A stretch of DNA of 64,000 nt, taken from contig NZ_FMCV01000017.1 of the NCBI RefSeq assembly GCF_900091565.1, positions 78,708 through 142,707 of the forward strand, given 5' to 3'. The DNA comes from Micromonospora marina (GTDB lineage: Bacteria; Actinomycetota; Actinomycetes; Mycobacteriales; Micromonosporaceae). The notes beneath the pieces were generated by a model, which saw only the letters and a program-made list of their open reading frames with translations, did not search any database and was not told where the DNA came from. Shown here in pieces: positions 18,223-27,038 of this stretch (the stretch's first letter is position 1; each line of letters opens with the position of its first letter). A program made the position numbers and the translations under genes.

Positions 18223-19068
18223 TCAGGCGACCAGGACGGCGCGCGCCGCCCCGGCGTCGACCGGGCGGTCCCGCAGCATCGTGTGCGCCGCGCGGGTGGC
18301 GGCCAGCGCGTCCGGGTCCAGCGTGGCCACCAGCACGTCCTCGCCGGTGTCGGCGCCCCGGGCCAGCGGCCGGCCCTCCGGGTCGTACACCGCCGCGCCG
18401 CCGTTGAACCGCCACGGATCGGCGCCGCCGACCGCGTTGGCGAAGACCACGTACATCGTGTTGTCCAGCGCCCGTGCGGCGTAGTAGAGGTCGCGCCGGT
18501 GCGCCGAACCGGTCAGGTAGCCACTCGGGCAGAGGTAGCCGTGCGCGCCGTCGCCGGCCGCGGCCCGCGCGTGCTCCGGGAAGCAGCCGTCGTAGCAGAC
18601 GCCCAGACCCAGCCGCCACGAGTCGACCTCGATCGTGGCACCCCCGCGGCCGGCGTCGAACAGCTCCCGCTCGCCGCTCCAGAGCTGCTGCTTGTCGTAC
18701 GCGGCGGTGACCGTGCCGGCGGGGTCGACCACGAGCGAGGAGATGGTGCGCCGCAGGTCGGGGTGGCGGACGGCGGCACCGATCACCACTGCCGCGCCCG
18801 CGTCGGCGGCGGCGCAGCGCAGCGCGTCCAGCCGGGCGTCGGTCACCCGGCCGTCGGCGTCCGCGGCCACGTCCGTGGCGTCCGGGTCGGCCCCGAGCGT
18901 CGGCGGGTGGTACGCCGGCAGGAACAGCTCGGGCAGCACCACGACGCGGGCGCCCTCGGCCCGGGCGACGAGGCGGGCGGCGGCACCGGCGTTGCCGGCG
19001 ACGTCGCCGGGGACCGGCTGGGCCTGGACGGCGGCGACGGTGAGCGGGCGCGTGGGAGGTGCTGACAC
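18223..19068 (-). CDS. Carbon-nitrogen hydrolase (nitrilase superfamily)
   Basis: 281 residues. The Glu-Lys-Cys triad is visible: PELFLPAYHP (Glu), AAYDKQQLWSGE (Lys), GLGVCYDGCFPEHAR (Cys nucleophile). The beginning LTVAAVQAQPVPGD is the usual first strand. Family members cleave amides (omega-amidase, beta-ureidopropionase, N-carbamoyl or polyamine amides). Which substrate is not determined. It is divergent from the AcnR-like gene, and the AcnR palindrome lies about 54 bases before its start, so co-control is possible. Confidence 0.92.
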   Translation of the reverse strand: MSAPPTRPLTVAAVQAQPVPGDVAGNAGAAARLVARAEGARVVVLPELFLPAYHPPTLGADPDATDVAADADGRVTDARLDALRCAAADAGAAVVIGAAVRHPDLRRTISSLVVDPAGTVTAAYDKQQLWSGERELFDAGRGGATIEVDSWRLGLGVCYDGCFPEHARAAAGDGAHGYLCPSGYLTGSAHRRDLYYAARALDNTMYVVFANAVGGADPWRFNGGAAVYDPEGRPLARGADTGEDVLVATLDPDALAATRAAHTMLRDRPVDAGAARAVLVA

Positions 19069-19121
19069 GCGCCGATCCTAACCACCCGACGGCAGCAGAT
19101 GATCTTCCAGAAACGCATCTC

Positions 19122-19139
19122 AAGCCGTACGTACGGTTT
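19122..19139. promoter_or_regulatory. Candidate AcnR operator before acnR
   Basis: AAGCCGTACGTACGGTTT is an 18-base palindrome with one mismatched pair. It ends 33 bases before the acnR start, suggesting autoregulation. The acnA upstream region (427-444) has the same sequence at 16 of 18 positions. No further copy was noticed in the window. Confidence 0.65.
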
Positions 19140-19172
19140 GCGTCGGCCGGTTCCACCTGCGACGATCCGTTC

Positions 19173-19745
19173 GTGCCCAGAGTAAGTCAGGACCAGCTCG
19201 ACGCGCGCCGGCAGGAGATCCTCGCGGCGGCCCGGGCGTGTTTCGCCCGGCACGGTTACGAGGGCGCCACCGTGCGGCGGCTGGAGGAGGCCACCGGCCT
19301 GTCCCGTGGCGCGATCTTCCACCACTTCCGGGACAAGGACTCCCTCTTCCTGGCCGTGGCCGAGGACGACGCCGCCGCAATGGTGGAGACGGTCGCCCGC
19401 AACGGTCTCGTGCAGGTCATGCACGACCTGCTGGCCCGGGCCGTCTCGCCGGACACCACCGGCTGGCTCGGCAGCCAGCTGGAGGTCTCCCGCCGGCTGC
19501 GCACCGACCCCGCCTTCGCCAAGCGCTGGGCGGAGCGGTCCGAGGCCATCGCCGAGGCCACCCGGGAGCGCCTGCTGCGCCAGCGCGAAGCGGGCGTGCT
19601 CCGCGACGACGTGCCGATCGACGTCCTCGCCCAGTTCCTGGAACTGGCCTACGACGGGCTGGTGCTGCACCTGGCGATGGGCCGGCCGGCCGGCGACCTG
19701 GCCCGGGTGCTCGACCTGGTCGAGGAGGCCGTCCGCCGGCACTGA
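19173..19745 (+). CDS. acnR: TetR family regulator AcnR
   Basis: 190 residues from a GTG (VPRVSQDQLDARR). The helix-turn-helix region reads GYEGATVRRLEEATGLSRGA followed by IFHHFRDKDSLFLAVAEDDAA. This and the NGLVQVM segment closely resemble Corynebacterium glutamicum AcnR, which represses the aconitase gene and senses citrate/Mg. The assignment rests on remembered family sequence and on the shared operator at acnA. Unlike in corynebacteria, the regulator is not next to acnA but about 16 kb away. Confidence 0.85.
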   Translation: MPRVSQDQLDARRQEILAAARACFARHGYEGATVRRLEEATGLSRGAIFHHFRDKDSLFLAVAEDDAAAMVETVARNGLVQVMHDLLARAVSPDTTGWLGSQLEVSRRLRTDPAFAKRWAERSEAIAEATRERLLRQREAGVLRDDVPIDVLAQFLELAYDGLVLHLAMGRPAGDLARVLDLVEEAVRRH

Positions 19746-19849
19746 ACCGGCAGCGGTCTCGGTCCGGTAACTACGCCCCTCCAGGAGATCGACTCTGGCG
19801 CGCCTGCTCCACAATGAGCCGCGACCCCTCCTCGCGACAGGAGCAGACG

Positions 19850-20761
19850 ATGACCCCCTCCGACACCTGGGGCATCCCTGGCCCCGTATTCCTGCGCTGG
19901 TACCTCCTGCTCGCCGTCGTCGTTGTCGTCGGCGCGATCGTCCACCGGCGCCGCATGCTGGAGGGCACGCCGGTCGCCGTCCACGGCGGACTGGGGCCGC
20001 AGCAGGTCGCCTTCCTCAACGGCGGCGACCAGCTCGCCGTCTGGGCCGCGCTCGGCGGGCTGCGCCACGCGGGCGTGGTCGGCGTACGGCCGGACCGGCG
20101 GCTCACCACCGGCGGTCCACTGCCGGCCGGGGCCACCCCTGTGGACCAGGCGGTGCACCACGCGGCGAGCCGGGGCCTGCACACCCGTGAGCTGGCCGCC
20201 GACGAGTGGGTCCGGCGGGCGGTCGACGAGCTGCGCGACGACCTGGTACGCCGGGGCCTGGCACTGGACCAGGAGCGACGCCGGACGCTGCGGCGCGGCG
20301 CGCTGCTGGTCGGCTTCCTGCTCGCCATCGGCATCGTGCGCACGGTCACCGGACTGTTCAACGACCGGCCCACCGGCTGGCTGCTGCTCAGCCTGTTCCC
20401 GCTCGGCCTCGCGTTCGTGCTGCTCAACCGCGTGCCCTGGCGTACCCGGGCGGCCACCGCCGCGCTGAACGACATGCGCCGCCGGCACGCCTGGCTGCGG
20501 CCCGACGCCGGGCCCGCGTACGCCACGTACGGCCCGACCGAGGTGGCGCTGGGCGTGGCGCTGTTCGGCACCGCCACGCTCTGGACCATGGATCCGGGCT
20601 TCGCGGAGCAGGCCGAGATCCAGCGGCAGGCGCTGGGCCACACGGGCGGCGCGAGCACCGGCACCTCGTGCGGCGGGGGCCCCACCGCCGGTGGCGCCTC
20701 CTCGTGCGGCGGCAGCTCCTGCGGCGGGGGCGGTGGCTGCGGCGGCGGGTGCGGCGGATGA
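19850..20761 (+). CDS. TIGR04222-type membrane protein with Gly/Cys-rich C-terminal tail
   Basis: 303 residues, ATG preceded by AGGAG. One transmembrane helix near 13-31 follows a short N-terminus; further hydrophobic helices lie around 150-190 and 235-250. The middle is soluble and Arg/Asp rich. The last 41 residues are low complexity with five Cys in Gly/Ser (TSCGGG, SSCGGS, SSCGGG, GGCGGGCGG). Proteins of the TIGR04222 family share this layout. The stop overlaps the DUF692 start (ATGA), so the tail is a candidate substrate of that enzyme. Function unproven. Confidence 0.72.
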   Translation: MTPSDTWGIPGPVFLRWYLLLAVVVVVGAIVHRRRMLEGTPVAVHGGLGPQQVAFLNGGDQLAVWAALGGLRHAGVVGVRPDRRLTTGGPLPAGATPVDQAVHHAASRGLHTRELAADEWVRRAVDELRDDLVRRGLALDQERRRTLRRGALLVGFLLAIGIVRTVTGLFNDRPTGWLLLSLFPLGLAFVLLNRVPWRTRAATAALNDMRRRHAWLRPDAGPAYATYGPTEVALGVALFGTATLWTMDPGFAEQAEIQRQALGHTGGASTGTSCGGGPTAGGASSCGGSSCGGGGGCGGGCGG

Positions 20762-21576
20762 CCGGTCCGTCCGGCGTCGGCATCGGCTGGCGTCCCGAGA
20801 TCGCCGGCTTCGTCGCCGGGCTGCCGGGACTGCGCTTCGTCGAGGTGGTCGCGGAGGCGGTCGCCCCGGCCCGACCGCTCCCCGACGGGCTCACCGAGCT
20901 GCGCGGACGCGGCGTCGACGTCGTACCCCATGGAGTGCGGCTGTCCCTCGGCGGCGCGGAACCGGTCGACCCGGCCCGGGTGGCGCACCTGGCCGGGGTG
21001 GCCGCGGCCCTGGACGCGCCGCTGGTGAGCGAGCACATCGCGTTCGTGCGGGCCGGCGGCCTGGAGGCCGGTCACCTGCTGCCGCTGCCGCGCAGCCGAG
21101 AGGCGGTCGCCGCGGTGGTGGCGAACGTACGGCGGACGCAGGCGGAGCTGCCCGTGCCGCTGGCCCTGGAACCGATCGCGGCGCTGTTCGACTGGCCGGA
21201 CGACGAGCTGGACGAGGCGGACTTCCTCACCGAGATCCTCGACGCCACCGGCGCGCTGCTGCTGCTCGACGTGGCGAACGTGCACGCCAACGCCCGCAAC
21301 CGGGGCGGCGACCCGGCCGCGTTGCTGGACCGGCTGCCGCTGGAACGCGTCGCCTACGTGCACGTGGCGGGCGGCGCCGAGCACGGCGGCTTCTACCACG
21401 ACACGCACACCGACCCGGTGCCCGCCGCCGTGTTGGACCTGGTCCGCGAGCTGTGCGCCGGACGCCGGCCGCCCGCGCTGCTGCTGGAACGCGACGGGCA
21501 CTACCCGCCCGCCGCCGAGCTGCGCGGCGAGCTGGACGCGCTGGCCGCCGCCTCCGGTCACCCGGTGGTGACGTGA
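20758..21576 (+). CDS. DUF692 / MNIO family multinuclear iron oxidative enzyme
   Basis: 272 residues, TIM-barrel family that includes MbnB, TglH and ChrH, which use two or three irons to rearrange Cys residues in peptides. The ligand set is intact: His58 (VPHG), His93 (SEHIAF), Glu138 (ALEPI), Asp171-Asn174-His176 (LLDVANVHAN), His202 (VHVAGG), Asp215 and His217 (HDTHTDP), Glu244 (LLERDG). The gene overlaps its upstream neighbour (ATGA) and downstream neighbour (GTGA), so all three proteins should be made together. The Cys-rich tail upstream is a plausible substrate. Confidence 0.88.
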   Translation: MTGPSGVGIGWRPEIAGFVAGLPGLRFVEVVAEAVAPARPLPDGLTELRGRGVDVVPHGVRLSLGGAEPVDPARVAHLAGVAAALDAPLVSEHIAFVRAGGLEAGHLLPLPRSREAVAAVVANVRRTQAELPVPLALEPIAALFDWPDDELDEADFLTEILDATGALLLLDVANVHANARNRGGDPAALLDRLPLERVAYVHVAGGAEHGGFYHDTHTDPVPAAVLDLVRELCAGRRPPALLLERDGHYPPAAELRGELDALAAASGHPVVT

Positions 21577-22019
21577 GCGGCGACCTGGCCGCCCGGCAGG
21601 CCGAACTGGTCGCCGCGCTCGTCGCCGGTGGACCGCTGCCGCCCGGCTTCGCCCCGGCACCGGTCGCGGCGGCACGCCGGGCGCTGCTGCGCAAACGGGC
21701 CGGCGACGTGGCCCGGCACTGGCCGCTGCTCGCCGCCGGACTCGGGCCGGCCTGGCCGGCCACGTTCACCACGTGGGCCGACGGCCGTCCCACGAACGGT
21801 TCGCTGCGCGACGGCTGGGACCTCGCCCGCGACCTGCGCGACCGGGACACGCTGCCGCCACTGGGCGCGGAGGAGCTGGCCGAACGCGAGGCCGCGAGCC
21901 GCTACGACGGCCGTCGCCCGCCCCGGCCACGCCGGCTGCCGGCCCTCGCCCGGACCGGCGGCGCCGTCGCGGTTCAGGTCGCCGGCCGGGTACGCCTGCT
22001 GCGGCCCGCCCCACGCTGA
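21573..22019 (+). CDS. Small partner protein of the DUF692 enzyme
   Basis: 148 residues from a GTG overlapping the DUF692 stop (GTGA). Begins MSGDLAARQAELVAALVAG, continues with RRALLRKRAGDVARHWPLLA and TFTTWADGRPTNGSLRDGWD, and ends in a basic, Pro/Arg-rich tail. It has no catalytic motif. The layout recalls the SCO6045-like proteins of Streptomyces and partner proteins (MbnC, TglI, DUF2063) that present the peptide to the MNIO enzyme. The family name is given from memory and is the least certain part. Confidence 0.6.
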   Translation: MSGDLAARQAELVAALVAGGPLPPGFAPAPVAAARRALLRKRAGDVARHWPLLAAGLGPAWPATFTTWADGRPTNGSLRDGWDLARDLRDRDTLPPLGAEELAEREAASRYDGRRPPRPRRLPALARTGGAVAVQVAGRVRLLRPAPR

Positions 22020-22050
22020 CAGCCACCCGCCGGTACGGCAGGATCGGTGC

Positions 22051-22812
22051 ATGGATCTCGGACTCGCCGACCGGGTGTACGTGCTCACCGGCGCCTCCGG
22101 CGGCCTCGGCTTCGCCACCGCCGAACAACTCGTCGCCGACGGTGCCCGGGTGGTCGTCTCCGCGCGTACCCCGGAACGGGTGGCCGCCGCGATCGAAGCG
22201 CTCGGTGACCCGCAGCGGGCGATCGGGCTGACCGCCGACCTCACCGACCCCGCCACGCCGGAGCGTCTCGTCGCCGCCGCCCGCGAACACTTCGGACGCC
22301 TCGACGGCGCGCTGGTCTCCGTCGGCGGCCCACCGCCCGGCACCGCCGCCACCGTCACCGACGAGCAGTGGCGCGAGTCGTTCGAGACGGTCTTCCTGGG
22401 CAGCGTCCGGCTCGCCCGCACGGTGGCCGGCGCGCTCACCGACGGCGGCGCGATCGGGCTGGTCCTGTCCACCTCGGTACGCGGACCGCTACCCGGCCTC
22501 GGCATCTCCAACGGCCTGCGGCCGGGCCTCGCCGGCGTGGCCAAGGACATGGCCGACGAGTTCGGCCCGCACGGCGTACGCGTGGTCAGCCTGCTGCCGG
22601 GACGGATCATGACCGACCGCAACTGGGAGCTGCTGGCCGGCTCCGACGACCCCGAGCGGGCCCGCGCGCAGGCCGAGGCGGCGATCCCGCTCGGGCGCAT
22701 CGGCGATCCGGCGGAGTTCGGCAGGGTCGCCGCGTTCCTGCTCTCCCCCGCCGCCGGATACGTCACCGGGATCACCGTTCCGGTCGACGGCGGCGCGCTG
22801 CGTGGGCTGTGA
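22051..22812 (+). CDS. SDR family oxidoreductase lacking the usual Tyr-Lys pair
   Basis: 253 residues. NAD(P)-binding motif TGASGGLG (13-20), a Ser in LVLSTSVRG, and a C-terminal GYVTGITVPVDGG ending typical of FabG-like reductases. Where Y-x-x-x-K is expected the sequence is ISNGLRPGLAGVAK, with Asn in place of Tyr and no correctly spaced Lys. This variant subfamily is called 3-oxoacyl reductase in some annotations, but the missing Tyr argues for altered chemistry. It follows the MNIO operon after 31 bases, and may or may not belong to it. Confidence 0.85.
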   Translation: MDLGLADRVYVLTGASGGLGFATAEQLVADGARVVVSARTPERVAAAIEALGDPQRAIGLTADLTDPATPERLVAAAREHFGRLDGALVSVGGPPPGTAATVTDEQWRESFETVFLGSVRLARTVAGALTDGGAIGLVLSTSVRGPLPGLGISNGLRPGLAGVAKDMADEFGPHGVRVVSLLPGRIMTDRNWELLAGSDDPERARAQAEAAIPLGRIGDPAEFGRVAAFLLSPAAGYVTGITVPVDGGALRGL

Positions 22813-22909
22813 CGGTGGGTGCGGTGGCCGGGCTTTCGGCGGCGGCTCCGGTGAGCCGGGTGCGGGTGGCCGCGCCCGCGGCGAACCGGTCACGCGAGAC
22901 GGTGTGCCG

Positions 22910-23530
22910 GTGAGCGATCGACGGCGGCCGGGCGGTGGGCGGCCCGAGGCCGCGCCCGGACCGGGCACGCCCGCCCGCCGCCACCCCCGGCCCAGCCGGG
23001 AGCAGCTCGCCGCGGCGACCGACCGGCTGCTGCCCGACGTGATCGCGCCCGGACTCGACGTGCTGTTCGTCGGCATCAACCCGGGCCTGTGGTCGGCGAC
23101 CACCGGCTGGCACTTCGCCCGCCCGGGCAACCGGTTCTGGCCCGCCCTGCACCGGGGTGGCTTCACGCCGCGCCTGCTGCACCCCAGCGAACAGGACACG
23201 CTTCCGGCGCTCGGCCTCGGCATCACCAACATGGTGGCCCGGGCCAGCGCCCGCGCCGACGAACTCACCGCCGGCGAGCTGGTCGACGGCGCGGCCACGC
23301 TCACCGCCAAGGTCGAGCGCTACCGGCCGCGCTGGGTGGCGGTGGTCGGGGTGACCGCGTACCGGGTCGGGTTCGCCCGGCCGAAGGCCGGCTTCGGGCC
23401 GCAGCCGGAGACACTCGCGGCGGCCCGGCTCTGGGTGCTGCCCAACCCGAGCGGCCTGAACGCCCACTTCACCCCGGAGACGCTCGGCGCCGCGTTCGCC
23501 GAGCTGCGCGCCGCGGTCGCCGGGGGCTAG
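22910..23530 (+). CDS. mug: G/U mismatch-specific DNA glycosylase
   Basis: 206 residues from a GTG; an in-frame GTG six bases upstream is an alternative. The uracil-DNA glycosylase motifs are FVGINPGLWSA (motif A), HFARPGNRFWP, and NPSGLNAHF (motif B). These match the Mug/TDG branch, which removes uracil or thymine opposite guanine. The first 30 residues are Pro/Arg/Gly-rich and probably unstructured. Convergent with the ABC transporter gene. Confidence 0.9.
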   Translation: MSDRRRPGGGRPEAAPGPGTPARRHPRPSREQLAAATDRLLPDVIAPGLDVLFVGINPGLWSATTGWHFARPGNRFWPALHRGGFTPRLLHPSEQDTLPALGLGITNMVARASARADELTAGELVDGAATLTAKVERYRPRWVAVVGVTAYRVGFARPKAGFGPQPETLAAARLWVLPNPSGLNAHFTPETLGAAFAELRAAVAGG

Positions 23531-23594
23531 GGCTTTCGGTCGTCCGCGCCGGCTGGACCGTCGCCGGTGCCGGGAGCGCGCCCGCGCCGGTCCG

Positions 23595-25589
23595 CTAGTT
23601 GGCTGTGGCCGGGGGCATGGCCTCCTGGGCGACATAGGTGCCCATCGGGACCGTGGTCACCACCGGCTCCGGCTGGTCGGCCTCGGCGTGGGGCGCCGGC
23701 GAGTCGGTGACCGCGAACTGGGTGCGGTACAGCTCGGCGTACAGGCCGCCGACGGCCACCAGCTCGTCGTGCCGGCCGCGCTCCACGATCCGGCCCTCGT
23801 CCAGCACGAGGATCTGGTCGGCGTCGCGGACGGTGGAGAGCCGGTGCGCGATGACCAGCGCGGTACGACCGGTCAGCGCCACCGACAACGCCCGCTGCAC
23901 CGCGGCCTCGCTCTCCGAGTCCAGGTGCGCGGTGGCCTCGTCGAGGATCACGATCGACGGGGCCTTGAGCAGCAGCCGGGCGATGGCGATGCGCTGCTTC
24001 TCGCCGCCGGAGAAGCGGTAGCCCCGCTCGCCGACCGTCGTGTCGAGCCCGTCCGGCAGCGCCCGGACCAGGTCGGCGACCTGCGCGCCGGCCAGCGCCG
24101 CCCAGATCTCGTCGTCGGTGGCGTCGGGCTTGGCGTAGCGCAGGTTCTCCCGGATCGTCTCGTGGAACAGGTGCGAGTCCTGGGTGACCACACCGATCTC
24201 GTCGCGCAACGAGGCGAGCGTCGCGTCCCGTACGTCGACGCCGCCGACCAGCACCTGGCCGTCGCTGACGTCGTAGATCCGAGAGATCAGCATGGACAGC
24301 GTCGACTTGCCCGCACCGGAGGGGCCGACCAGGGCCACCATCCGCCCCGGCTCGACGGCGAACGAGACGCCCCTGAGCACCGGCTCGTTGACCGTCCGGT
24401 CGAGGGTGGAGACCTCCTCCAGGGAGGCGAGCGACACCTCGGCGGCGCTCGGGTAGCGGAAGCGGACGTCGCGGAACTCGACCCGGCCGTTGCCGCGCGG
24501 CACCGGCACCGCGTCGGGCTTCTCGGCGATGGCCGGGCGCAGGTCGAGCACCTCGAAGACCCGGTCGAAGGAGACGAGCGCGCTCATCACGTCGACCCGG
24601 ACGTTCGACAGCGCGGTCAGCGGACCGTAGAGACGGGTCAGCAGCAGCGCCAGCTTGACGACGGTGCCGGCGCTGACCGCTCCGGTGACCGCCAGCCAGC
24701 CGCCGACGCCGTACGTCAGCGCCTGGGCCAGCGACGCCACGAGCAGCATCGCGACGAAGAACGTCCGCGAGTACATCGCGGACTGGATGCCGATGTCGCG
24801 CACCCGCTCGGCCCGGCGGGCGAACCGGTCGGCCTCCACCTCCGGCGCGCCGAACAGCTTGACCAGGAGCGCGCCCGCGACGCCGAACCGCTCGGTCATC
24901 GTCGCGTTCATCTTGGCGTCGAGGTTGTACGACTCGCGGGTGATCTCGGCCAGCCGCCGGCCGACCCGGCGGGCCGGGATGATGAAGATCGGCAGCAGCA
25001 CCAGCGCCAGCACGGTGATCTGCCAGGACAGCACGAGCATCGCCCCGGCGGTCAGCACGAGCTGGATGACGTTGCTGACCACGCCGGACAGCGTCGAGGT
25101 GAACGCCCGCTGGGCGCCGAGCACGTCGTTGTTGAGCCGGCTGACCAAGGCACCGGTCTGGGTGCGGGTGAAGAACTGCAACGGCATCCGCTGGACGTGG
25201 TCGTACACCCGGGTGCGCAGGTCGAGGATGATGCCCTCGCCGATGCGGGCCGAATACCACCGCTGGACCAGGGAGAAGAGCGCGTCGGCCACGGCGAGCG
25301 CGGCGATGATCAGGGCGAGCCGGACCACAGTCGAGCGGGCGTCGGGGCCGGCCCCGGCGATCGCGTCGATGACGTCGCCGGCGAGCAGCGGCGTGGCCAC
25401 GCCGATCACCGCGGCGACGATCACGGTGAGCAGGAAGACGACGATGTCGCGCCGGTAGGGCCGGGCGAACGCGACGATCCGCCGGGCGGTGCCGCGCTTG
25501 AGCTCGTGGGCGGAGACCTCGTCGCGGTTACGCAGCGACCGGAGCATGCTCCAGCCGCCCATGCCGCCGCCGGCCATGGGGTGGGACAC
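23595..25589 (-). CDS. ABC transporter, fused permease and ATPase (MsbA/LmrA type)
   Basis: 664 residues. An N-terminal six-helix ABC membrane domain (about 45-330) is followed by an ATPase domain with Walker A GPSGAGKST, Q-loop VTQDSHLF, signature FSGGEKQR, Walker B IVILDEATAHLD and switch His in VIAHRLSTV. It is a half transporter that should work as a dimer. The insert SLASLEEVSTLDRTVNEP before the ATPase is a subfamily feature. Substrate unknown; exporters of this group move lipids or drugs. The start gives a Gly/Met-rich N-terminus (MSHPMAGGGMGGW). Confidence 0.93.
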   Translation of the reverse strand: MSHPMAGGGMGGWSMLRSLRNRDEVSAHELKRGTARRIVAFARPYRRDIVVFLLTVIVAAVIGVATPLLAGDVIDAIAGAGPDARSTVVRLALIIAALAVADALFSLVQRWYSARIGEGIILDLRTRVYDHVQRMPLQFFTRTQTGALVSRLNNDVLGAQRAFTSTLSGVVSNVIQLVLTAGAMLVLSWQITVLALVLLPIFIIPARRVGRRLAEITRESYNLDAKMNATMTERFGVAGALLVKLFGAPEVEADRFARRAERVRDIGIQSAMYSRTFFVAMLLVASLAQALTYGVGGWLAVTGAVSAGTVVKLALLLTRLYGPLTALSNVRVDVMSALVSFDRVFEVLDLRPAIAEKPDAVPVPRGNGRVEFRDVRFRYPSAAEVSLASLEEVSTLDRTVNEPVLRGVSFAVEPGRMVALVGPSGAGKSTLSMLISRIYDVSDGQVLVGGVDVRDATLASLRDEIGVVTQDSHLFHETIRENLRYAKPDATDDEIWAALAGAQVADLVRALPDGLDTTVGERGYRFSGGEKQRIAIARLLLKAPSIVILDEATAHLDSESEAAVQRALSVALTGRTALVIAHRLSTVRDADQILVLDEGRIVERGRHDELVAVGGLYAELYRTQFAVTDSPAPHAEADQPEPVVTTVPMGTYVAQEAMPPATAN

Positions 25590-25710
25590 TCGTCACCTCC
25601 GGGTCGTCGGGGCAGCATCAAACCGTCGGAGTCCATTCTCCCGACGCCTGTGACAACCTCGCGGGTAACCCAGATCTTCCCTGACGGTCCTTACGGAATC
25701 GCCGTGCCGG

Positions 25711-26478
25711 CTATTCGCCCCGCCCGGCCAGGTCCCGGATCCGCCGGGTCTGCGCCTCCCGCTCGGCGCGCTGCTGCTCGGCGTGCGAGCGCCCGGCCGC
25801 GCCCGCGAGCAGCGCCTTGATCTCGATGATCGCGTCCCGGTTGTTCGCGAGGAGCCCGGCGGACAGATCACGCACGGCGCCGTCCAGCTCGTCGTTGGGC
25901 ACCACGAGCGTGGCCAGGCCGATCCGGTCCGCCTCGGTGGCGTCCATCCGCCGGCCGGTGGCGCAGATCTCCAGCGCCCGGGAGTAGCCGACCAGCTCGA
26001 CCAGGCGGCGCGTGCCGGCCAGGTCGGGAACCAGACCGAGGGTCACCTCGGCCATCGAGAGCTTGGCGTCGGCGGCGAGCACCCGCATGTCGCAGGCCAG
26101 CGCGAGCTGGAAGCCGGCGCCGATGGCGTGGCCCTGCACCGCGGCGATCGACACCACGTCCGGCCGGTGCAGCCAGGTGAAACCGTCCTGGTACGCGGCG
26201 ATCCGGTCGGCGCACTCCGCCTCCGGCATCGCGGCCAGCTCGGCGAAGGAGCCCGGCCCGGTCGCGCCGGCGACCGCCAGGTCCAGGCCCGCGGAGAAGG
26301 CGCGCCCCTCCGCGCGTACGACGACGACGCGCACGTCGCCGGGCAGGTCGCGGGAGAAGTCGCTCATCGCGCGCCACATCGCCGGGGTCTGTGCGTTGAG
26401 CACGTCGGGCCGGCACAACGTCACCGTCGCGACCGGCCCGTCGCAGTCGAAGCGCACTCCGGTCGTCTCGGCGGTCAC
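25711..26478 (-). CDS. Enoyl-CoA hydratase/isomerase family protein
   Basis: 255 residues from a GTG (VTAETTGVRF). The crotonase fold is shown by TLCRPDVLNAQT, the oxyanion-hole region AFSAGLDLAVAG and AAVQGHAIGAGFQLALACDM. A Glu in LSMAEVTLGLVPD corresponds to one of the catalytic Glu residues; the second lies around DLAGTRRL, where Asp is seen. Probably part of fatty-acid or branched-chain acyl-CoA oxidation. A GTG 15 bases upstream could serve instead. Neighbours do not indicate a specific pathway. Confidence 0.9.
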   Translation of the reverse strand: MTAETTGVRFDCDGPVATVTLCRPDVLNAQTPAMWRAMSDFSRDLPGDVRVVVVRAEGRAFSAGLDLAVAGATGPGSFAELAAMPEAECADRIAAYQDGFTWLHRPDVVSIAAVQGHAIGAGFQLALACDMRVLAADAKLSMAEVTLGLVPDLAGTRRLVELVGYSRALEICATGRRMDATEADRIGLATLVVPNDELDGAVRDLSAGLLANNRDAIIEIKALLAGAAGRSHAEQQRAEREAQTRRIRDLAGRGE

Positions 26479-26521
26479 CGGACGCCCCGAGACGCGCTGG
26501 TGGACGACGCTGGGGGGCGGG

Positions 26522-26749
26522 TCACGCCTTCTTCCGGCGCCGGGCGCCGCCGCGCTGGCGCAGCTGCACCCCGGACTCGGTGAGCACCCGGTGGATGAAC
26601 CCGTAGGAACGGCCGGTCGAGGCCGCCAGAGCACGGATGCTCTCTCCGCCGGTGTACCGCTTTACCAGGTCTTTGGCGAGCGTCTGGCGCTCGGCCCCGA
26701 CGATCCGGCGACCCTTCTCAGTGCTGGTGGCTGTGCCGGTGGCTGCCAT
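26522..26749 (-). CDS. Small helix-turn-helix DNA-binding protein
   Basis: 75 residues. KGRRIVGAERQTLAKDLVKR, then YTGGESIRALAASTGRSYG and FIHRVLTESGVQLRQ form a homeodomain-like helix-turn-helix (ESIRALAASTGRSYGFIHRV), and the end is Arg/Lys-rich (GGARRRKKA). Closely similar small proteins are widespread and highly conserved in actinomycetes; the role is unknown to me, probably a global DNA-binding regulator. Ends 43 bases before the enoyl-CoA hydratase start on the same strand. Confidence 0.85.
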   Translation of the reverse strand: MAATGTATSTEKGRRIVGAERQTLAKDLVKRYTGGESIRALAASTGRSYGFIHRVLTESGVQLRQRGGARRRKKA

Positions 26750-27038
26750 GCTGATTCCTCACGTCCCAGACTGTGCGGTTCGGATACGGTCCCACCTATT
26801 AGACCGCCTCGAACGATCATGCGCCAGATATCAACTATTCGCCAACCGACACGCTACGCAATGTCAGCTTCCCGATAGAGTGATCCTTCCGACCGGCTGA
26901 TTCGTACCGCCCGCACGGGAGAACCGACACCATTTCCCCGACGTGGCTGCATCGCCGCGCTACGGATACCGCCACTTCGGCGAGCTGGTGTGGATCACGC
27001 GGATGACGGGTACACCGCCGCCGGGGGGCGCGGGACAG

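Noticed and set aside
20641..20761. Gly-rich repeat as assembly artefact or collagen-like protein
   Set aside because: The Cys pattern and overlap with an MNIO gene make a functional tail more likely; no G-x-y periodicity.
26750..27038. Riboswitch or small RNA upstream of the HTH gene
   Set aside because: The AT-richer stretch holds no recognisable conserved structure; likely just promoter sequence.
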